Positions 18,271 to 22,772 of a stretch of DNA of 22,772 bases are shown one piece after another (positions within the stretch are counted from its first letter, which is position 1; each line of letters begins with the position of its first letter). Both the position numbers and the translations under genes were made by a program. The notes under the pieces were generated by a model. That model was not told the DNA's origin and ran no database searches. It saw only the letters and a list, made by a program, of their open reading frames with translations. This DNA comes from Flavobacterium psychrophilum (GTDB lineage: Bacteria; Bacteroidota; Bacteroidia; Flavobacteriales; Flavobacteriaceae), in NCBI GenBank assembly GCA_020720185.1, contig DYPB01000012.1, positions 1-22,772 of the forward strand, written 5' to 3'.

Positions 18271-20661
18271 ATGGAAAAAACTAATCCTATTGTGATTGTA
18301 AACGAAAAACACAATGATTTAGATATTAAAGATTTGATTTTTAACTACTTACAACATTGGAAGTGGTTTGTTTTGTCTGTACTCATCTGCTTTGTTTATG
18401 CTTTTACCTATTTAAGATACCATAAAAATGAATATAGAGTTTCATCAACAATTTTAATAAAAGACGATAAAAAAGGTACCGCAAACGAACTTTCAGCATT
18501 TTCTGATATGAATTTATTTTCAGGAAAATCAAGTACCGAAAATCAAATAGCAATTCTAAAATCAAGAACACTGGCACAAAGCGTTGTAAAAACCTTAAAT
18601 TTAGATTTTTCTTATGCATCGAAAGGTCGGTTAATATATAAAGAACGCTATAAAGATCTTCCATTCAGCTTAAATTTTATAACAAAGTGTAACGGTTTTT
18701 ATAAAAAAGATACCGTTTTTAACCTCAAAAAAATCAATAATAAAGAATTTTTTCTATTTGACGCTGATAATAATAATGGTAAAATGTATTATTTTGGGGA
18801 AAAGATAAAAACAAGTTTAGGGCAACTTGTAATTACATCCGTAGATAGTTTGAGTTACAATAAAAACCTTAACGAAATTCAGATTACAAAAACCAATCTT
18901 ACCGGAAAAGCCGATGGTTTTAATACAAAATTATCAGTAACCCCAAGAGATAAAACAAGTGTTGTTGATTTGTCAATGATTGAAACAAATGTTGATAAAG
19001 GAATTGATTTTTTGAATGCACTTACCGATGAATTTAACAAAGATGCCATAAACGATAAAAATGAAGTTGCAAATAAAACTTCCGAATTTATTAATCAAAG
19101 ATTAGGCGTAATTACAAAAGACTTAGGCGGAGTAGAACAATCCGCAGAATATTATAAGAAAAGTAACGATTTAACAGATATTACGGAAGATTCTAAAATT
19201 AATCTTACTACCTCATCAAATTATGAAAGATCAATTGTAGAAGTTCAAACCCAAATGCAAGTTGGAAAATTAATGCTAAATGCCATAAAAACCGTTAGCA
19301 ACAATGAACTTATTCCAACAAACATCATCAGTTCTACAGAAACATCGGCTGAATTGATCAATCAATATAACAAATTAGTACTTGATAGACGAAAAATTTC
19401 AAAATCAGGCACAAATATAAATCCAATTATTCAAAATATAGATGCAGAACTGCCATCTATAAAAGAAAATGTTATTGAAAGTTTAAATAACCGTCAGAAT
19501 AATTTGAACATAAATTACAATACTTTATCTCGACAAAAAAATATTTTTGATGGAAAAATTAATCAAATTCCAACTCACGAACGAAATTATAACGAAATTG
19601 CCAGACAACAAAAGATAAAAGAAACGCTATATTTATATTTATTACAAAAAAGAGAAGAAACACAAATATCATTAGCCGTTACCTCAAACAACGCAAAGAT
19701 AATTGACAAAGCATTTTACGGTGGCTCAGTAACTCCTTCAAAAACTATTTTCTATCTTTTAGCATTAATTATAGGATTAGTAATTCCGTTTAGTATTATT
19801 TTTATAATAGATTTTTTAGACACAAAAATTAAAAACAGAAATGATATAGAAGGAGTATTATCAGTTCCATATCTAGGCGATATTCCGAATACTATAAATA
19901 ACAATCAAATTATATCTTCAGGCGACAGATCATCAACAGCCGAAGCAATAAGAATTATTAGAACAAATCTAGATTTTATATTAAGCAATCTATCCGACGA
20001 TAAGTGTAAAACAATATTTGTAACCTCAACTATTCCAAAAGAAGGAAAAACATTTGTAACCATTAATCTTGCTGCAACATTTGCATTATCAAACAAAAAA
20101 GTGTTATTAATAGGTTTAGATGTTAGAAATCCAAAAATAGGAGAATATCTTCAAGTTCCATCAGCTGGGTTTACTAACTTTTTATCTAAAAAAGATACGA
20201 AAATCGAAGATTTTATTATTCCCATAAAAGGTTTTGAAAACTTTTCATTACTTCCATCAGGTGTAATTCCGCCAAATCCGAGCGAATTATTAATGTCTGA
20301 TAAAGTAACCCAAGCATTCGACGAACTAAAAAAACAATACGATTATATATTTGTAGATACCGCTCCAGTTAGTGTAGTAACCGATACTTTTGTAATATCT
20401 AAAAACGCAGATGCTTTTATATATGTTATGCGAGCCAATTATTTAGATAAAGGAATGCTTAAATTTGCAGAATCATTATATCAAAACAAAAAACTCAAAA
20501 ATATGTCGGTGGTATTAAACGACACTTTAGTTAAAAAAACTTTTGGTTACGGCTATGGTTACGGCTATGGTTACGGCTATGGTTACGGACAAGATATAAA
20601 AGAAAAAACTTGGAAAGATAAAATAATTTCATTTTTAAGTTTTAATAAATTAAAAAAATAA
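18271..20661 (+). CDS. polysaccharide co-polymerase and tyrosine autokinase (Wzc-like BY-kinase)
   Basis: This 796-residue inner-membrane protein controls chain length and export of polysaccharide through cycles of Tyr phosphorylation. The Wzz-type domain starts with a membrane segment at about 32-48. A long periplasmic coiled region runs to about 490, and the second membrane segment is at about 493-516. The cytoplasmic kinase has Walker A at SxxPxEGKT (586-594), Walker A' as LLIGLDVR (612-619) and Walker B as IFVDTAP (D696). Canonical Walker A' is DxD; here the first Asp is G615. The C-terminus carries seven alternating Gly-Tyr pairs (Y760 to Y772), the likely autophosphorylation cluster, from a 12-bp DNA repeat. 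No cognate phosphatase gene is in the window. Confidence 0.94.
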   Translation: MEKTNPIVIVNEKHNDLDIKDLIFNYLQHWKWFVLSVLICFVYAFTYLRYHKNEYRVSSTILIKDDKKGTANELSAFSDMNLFSGKSSTENQIAILKSRTLAQSVVKTLNLDFSYASKGRLIYKERYKDLPFSLNFITKCNGFYKKDTVFNLKKINNKEFFLFDADNNNGKMYYFGEKIKTSLGQLVITSVDSLSYNKNLNEIQITKTNLTGKADGFNTKLSVTPRDKTSVVDLSMIETNVDKGIDFLNALTDEFNKDAINDKNEVANKTSEFINQRLGVITKDLGGVEQSAEYYKKSNDLTDITEDSKINLTTSSNYERSIVEVQTQMQVGKLMLNAIKTVSNNELIPTNIISSTETSAELINQYNKLVLDRRKISKSGTNINPIIQNIDAELPSIKENVIESLNNRQNNLNINYNTLSRQKNIFDGKINQIPTHERNYNEIARQQKIKETLYLYLLQKREETQISLAVTSNNAKIIDKAFYGGSVTPSKTIFYLLALIIGLVIPFSIIFIIDFLDTKIKNRNDIEGVLSVPYLGDIPNTINNNQIISSGDRSSTAEAIRIIRTNLDFILSNLSDDKCKTIFVTSTIPKEGKTFVTINLAATFALSNKKVLLIGLDVRNPKIGEYLQVPSAGFTNFLSKKDTKIEDFIIPIKGFENFSLLPSGVIPPNPSELLMSDKVTQAFDELKKQYDYIFVDTAPVSVVTDTFVISKNADAFIYVMRANYLDKGMLKFAESLYQNKKLKNMSVVLNDTLVKKTFGYGYGYGYGYGYGYGQDIKEKTWKDKIISFLSFNKLKK
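20545..20588 (+). repeat. 12-bp tandem repeat coding the Gly-Tyr tail of the autokinase
   Basis: Three complete identical copies of ggttacggctat plus 8 bases of a fourth encode G-Y-G-Y per unit, seven Tyr in all (Y760 to Y772). Each unit is 12 bp, so gain or loss of units keeps the frame and changes the number of Tyr by two. Copy-to-copy identity is exact. Confidence 0.95.
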
Positions 20662-20677
20662 ATATAAAATAACAAAT

Positions 20678-22225
20678 ATGATACAACAATTTGATATGAC
20701 AGCAGCATTACAACAACTTGGAATAAAACCAATTAATGAAGGAACATCTACTGGTAAAAACCACTTCTCTAATGGCGAAATATTAGAAAGTTATTCACCC
20801 GTAAATGGGCAATTAATTGCAAAAGTAAAAACATCTACACCAGCAGATTATGAAAAAGCAATGCAAACAGCAACCGAAGCTTTTAAATCATTTCGATTGA
20901 TACCTGCTCCACAAAGAGGTGAAATTGTTCGTCAATTTGGACAAAAATTAAGAGAAAAGAAAGAATCTCTCGGAAAATTAGTATCCTATGAAATGGGAAA
21001 ATCCTTACAAGAAGGATACGGAGAAGTACAAGAAATGATAGATATTTGCGATTTTGCAGTTGGTTTATCCCGACAATTACACGGACTAACCATGCACTCC
21101 GAAAGACCAGGACACAGAATGTATGAGCAATACCACCCAATGGGAGTAGTTGGAATCATATCAGCCTTTAACTTTCCAGTAGCAGTCTGGGCTTGGAATA
21201 CAGCTTTGGCTTGGATTTGTGGCGATGTTTGTATTTGGAAACCATCCGAAAAAGCACCTTTATGTGGTATAGCTTGTCAAAATATTATGGCAGAAGTAAT
21301 TACAGAAAATAACCTTCCAGAAGGAATATGCTGTTTGATAAATGGTGATTATAAAATAGGGGAATTAATGACTACCGACACCAGAATACCTTTAATATCA
21401 GCAACTGGAAGCACCCGAATGGGAAAAATTGTAGCACAAACCGTAGCAGGCAGATTAGGAAAATCATTATTAGAATTAGGAGGAAACAATGCAATTATTG
21501 TAACCCCAGATGCCGATATAAAAATGACAGTAATTGGAGCCGTTTTTGGAGCCGTTGGAACAGCAGGACAAAGATGTACATCAACCAGAAGATTAATTAT
21601 TCACGAAAGCATATATGATAAAGTAAAAGACGCTATTGTATCAGCTTATGGACAATTAAAAATCGGAAATCCGTTGGATGAAAAAAATCATGTAGGACCA
21701 TTAATTGATACTCATGCAGTAGAAATGTATAACAATGCCTTGACAAAAGTAGTTGCCGAAGGCGGTAGAATTCTGGTTGAAGGTGGCGTTTTAACTGGCG
21801 AAGGGTATGAAAGTGGTTGTTATGTAAAACCAGCCATTGCCGAGGCTCAAAATCATTTTCAAATTGTTCAACACGAAACATTTGCACCCGTTTTATATCT
21901 ATTAAAATATAAAGGAGAGGTAGAAAATGCCATCGAAATTCAAAACGGAGTAGCACAAGGATTATCATCTGCAATTATGACTAATAACCTTCGTGAGGCT
22001 GAAAGATTTTTATCCGTTGCAGGTTCAGATTGTGGTATAGCCAATGTAAACATAGGCACTTCTGGTGCAGAAATAGGAGGAGCTTTTGGAGGCGAAAAAG
22101 AAACAGGTGGCGGTAGAGAATCTGGTTCCGATGCTTGGAAAATCTATATGCGTCGTCAAACAAATACAATTAATTATACCACAAATTTACCATTAGCACA
22201 AGGGATTAAATTTGATTTGGATTAA
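20678..22225 (+). CDS. aldehyde dehydrogenase, ALDH7 (antiquitin / L-piperidine-6-carboxylate dehydrogenase) type
   Basis: This 515-residue cytosolic NAD(P)-dependent enzyme most likely oxidises alpha-aminoadipate semialdehyde in lysine catabolism (amaB/pcd-type). Family marks are ERPGHRMYEQYHPMGVVGII and SAFNFPVAVWAWN (N165), CIWKPSEKAPL (K188), LLELGGNNAIIV (general base E266) and GTAGQRCTSTRRL with nucleophile C300. These resemble antiquitin more than betaine- or succinate-semialdehyde dehydrogenases. Length is normal. The ATG at 20678 is used; a second in-frame Met at residue 7 (20696) is possible. It follows the autokinase gene by 16 nt and precedes the kinase-like gene by 18 nt. Its place in a polysaccharide run is odd, and no other lysine-degradation gene is seen. 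Confidence 0.92.
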   Translation: MIQQFDMTAALQQLGIKPINEGTSTGKNHFSNGEILESYSPVNGQLIAKVKTSTPADYEKAMQTATEAFKSFRLIPAPQRGEIVRQFGQKLREKKESLGKLVSYEMGKSLQEGYGEVQEMIDICDFAVGLSRQLHGLTMHSERPGHRMYEQYHPMGVVGIISAFNFPVAVWAWNTALAWICGDVCIWKPSEKAPLCGIACQNIMAEVITENNLPEGICCLINGDYKIGELMTTDTRIPLISATGSTRMGKIVAQTVAGRLGKSLLELGGNNAIIVTPDADIKMTVIGAVFGAVGTAGQRCTSTRRLIIHESIYDKVKDAIVSAYGQLKIGNPLDEKNHVGPLIDTHAVEMYNNALTKVVAEGGRILVEGGVLTGEGYESGCYVKPAIAEAQNHFQIVQHETFAPVLYLLKYKGEVENAIEIQNGVAQGLSSAIMTNNLREAERFLSVAGSDCGIANVNIGTSGAEIGGAFGGEKETGGGRESGSDAWKIYMRRQTNTINYTTNLPLAQGIKFDLD

Positions 22226-22243
22226 AATTTAAAATCTAATGTT

Positions 22244-22772
22244 ATGGATTTTGAAGCAACATTTACCGATATTTCAAATTGGCAAAAGAAAAGTCATTAC
22301 AGTACAGGAGGGAGCCGTAGTAAATATATTGCTTTGAATCCTGAAACAAACGATGAATATTTTTTTAAAGGTTCAAAAGAAACTAAAGAAGGAGAAATTA
22401 GATACCCAACTGAGTTTTGGTCTGAAATTGTTGCTTTAAAAATAGGTCAAGCATTAGGTTTTCCAATGTTGGATTATAATATTGCTTATAACAAAAATCA
22501 TAATCAAAAAATTGGTTGTCTTTCTAAATCAATGGTTTTAAGTTCACAAAACAAATTGACGGAAGGAAAAACTTATTTAACGGGATTCAATCCAAAATAT
22601 AATCCAGACAAAGACAAGAGTGATTATACATTTCAATTTATTTACGCTACTCTTAGGCAATTTAAACTATATAATTATATTCGTAAAATATTAGAGCTAA
22701 TAGTATTTGATGCAATCATTGGAAATTCTGACAGACATCAAGAGAATTGGGGTATTATAACTAATTATCAAG
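22244..22772 (+). CDS. HipA / phosphatidylinositol-kinase-like protein, 3' end cut by window
   Basis: The first 176 codons are visible; the frame is still open at the window end. The N-terminal part has a Gly-rich stretch (STGGSRSKY, about 20-28) and then EYFFKG with K42 as the likely ATP-binding Lys. The motif FDAIIGNSDRHQENWG (about 155-170) is the catalytic-loop signature of HipA-like and PI3/4-kinase-like proteins (D163, N168). HipA proteins phosphorylate a protein substrate and act as toxins, usually beside a DNA-binding HipB antitoxin; other members are free-standing or serve as effectors. No antitoxin lies upstream, only the aldehyde dehydrogenase 18 nt away, so any partner must be fused or downstream. 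An overlapping ATG at 22239 leads to an early stop, so 22244 is the start. Confidence 0.8.
   Translation, partial: MDFEATFTDISNWQKKSHYSTGGSRSKYIALNPETNDEYFFKGSKETKEGEIRYPTEFWSEIVALKIGQALGFPMLDYNIAYNKNHNQKIGCLSKSMVLSSQNKLTEGKTYLTGFNPKYNPDKDKSDYTFQFIYATLRQFKLYNYIRKILELIVFDAIIGNSDRHQENWGIITNYQ

Noticed and set aside
20545..20588. CRISPR-like or intergenic satellite repeat
   Set aside because: Units are 12 bp without spacers and lie in frame inside the autokinase gene.

Overview
The window looks like the chromosome of a flavobacterium (Bacteroidota). It is AT-rich. Most starts lack a Shine-Dalgarno sequence and are preceded by A-rich leaders. Several promoters fit the Bacteroidota -7 consensus TAnnTTTG. 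The gene families also fit: an Oar-like TonB-dependent receptor, a long LspA, and paired M16 peptidases. Apart from the last gene there is no transposase, integrase, phage gene, tRNA, rRNA or CRISPR array.

The left half is on the minus strand (positions 1-10343) and is mostly housekeeping. Reading right to left in the direction of transcription: a TPR-like protein and secG form one unit ending in a strong hairpin. Then comes groES - four-helix-bundle gene - groL, driven by a promoter just upstream of groES and closed by a terminator. Then rpsO and pnp follow, each with a hairpin terminator, and last a TonB-dependent receptor with its own promoter and terminator. The unusual part is the groESL operon. 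A 23S-intervening-sequence-type four-helix-bundle gene sits between groES and groL. It is bracketed by two diverged, collinear direct repeats built from degenerate 7-bp units that run into the 3' ends of both groES and the inserted gene.

The right half is mostly on the plus strand. Two adjacent M16 peptidase genes (10592-14024) encode complementary partners: one has the HxxEH zinc site, the other has lost it but keeps the R/Y pair. After a dispersed-repeat-like spacer comes 5-formyltetrahydrofolate cyclo-ligase, which converges on lspA so tightly that one TTAA holds both stop codons. A divergent promoter region then opens a plus-strand run with gaps of 5 to 18 nt. The run holds a membrane-bound nucleotide-sugar 4,6-dehydratase (PglF/WbpM type), a Wza-like export lipoprotein, and a Wzc-like tyrosine autokinase with a (GY)7 tail encoded by a 12-bp tandem repeat. 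It continues with an ALDH7-type aldehyde dehydrogenase and the start of a HipA/PI-kinase-like protein cut by the window edge.

The first three genes of that run are the start of an envelope polysaccharide export system. The glycosyltransferases, flippase and polymerase that usually follow are absent here, and a metabolic gene and a kinase-like gene follow instead. The strongest candidate for something undescribed is the heptamer-flanked four-helix-bundle cassette inside groESL.
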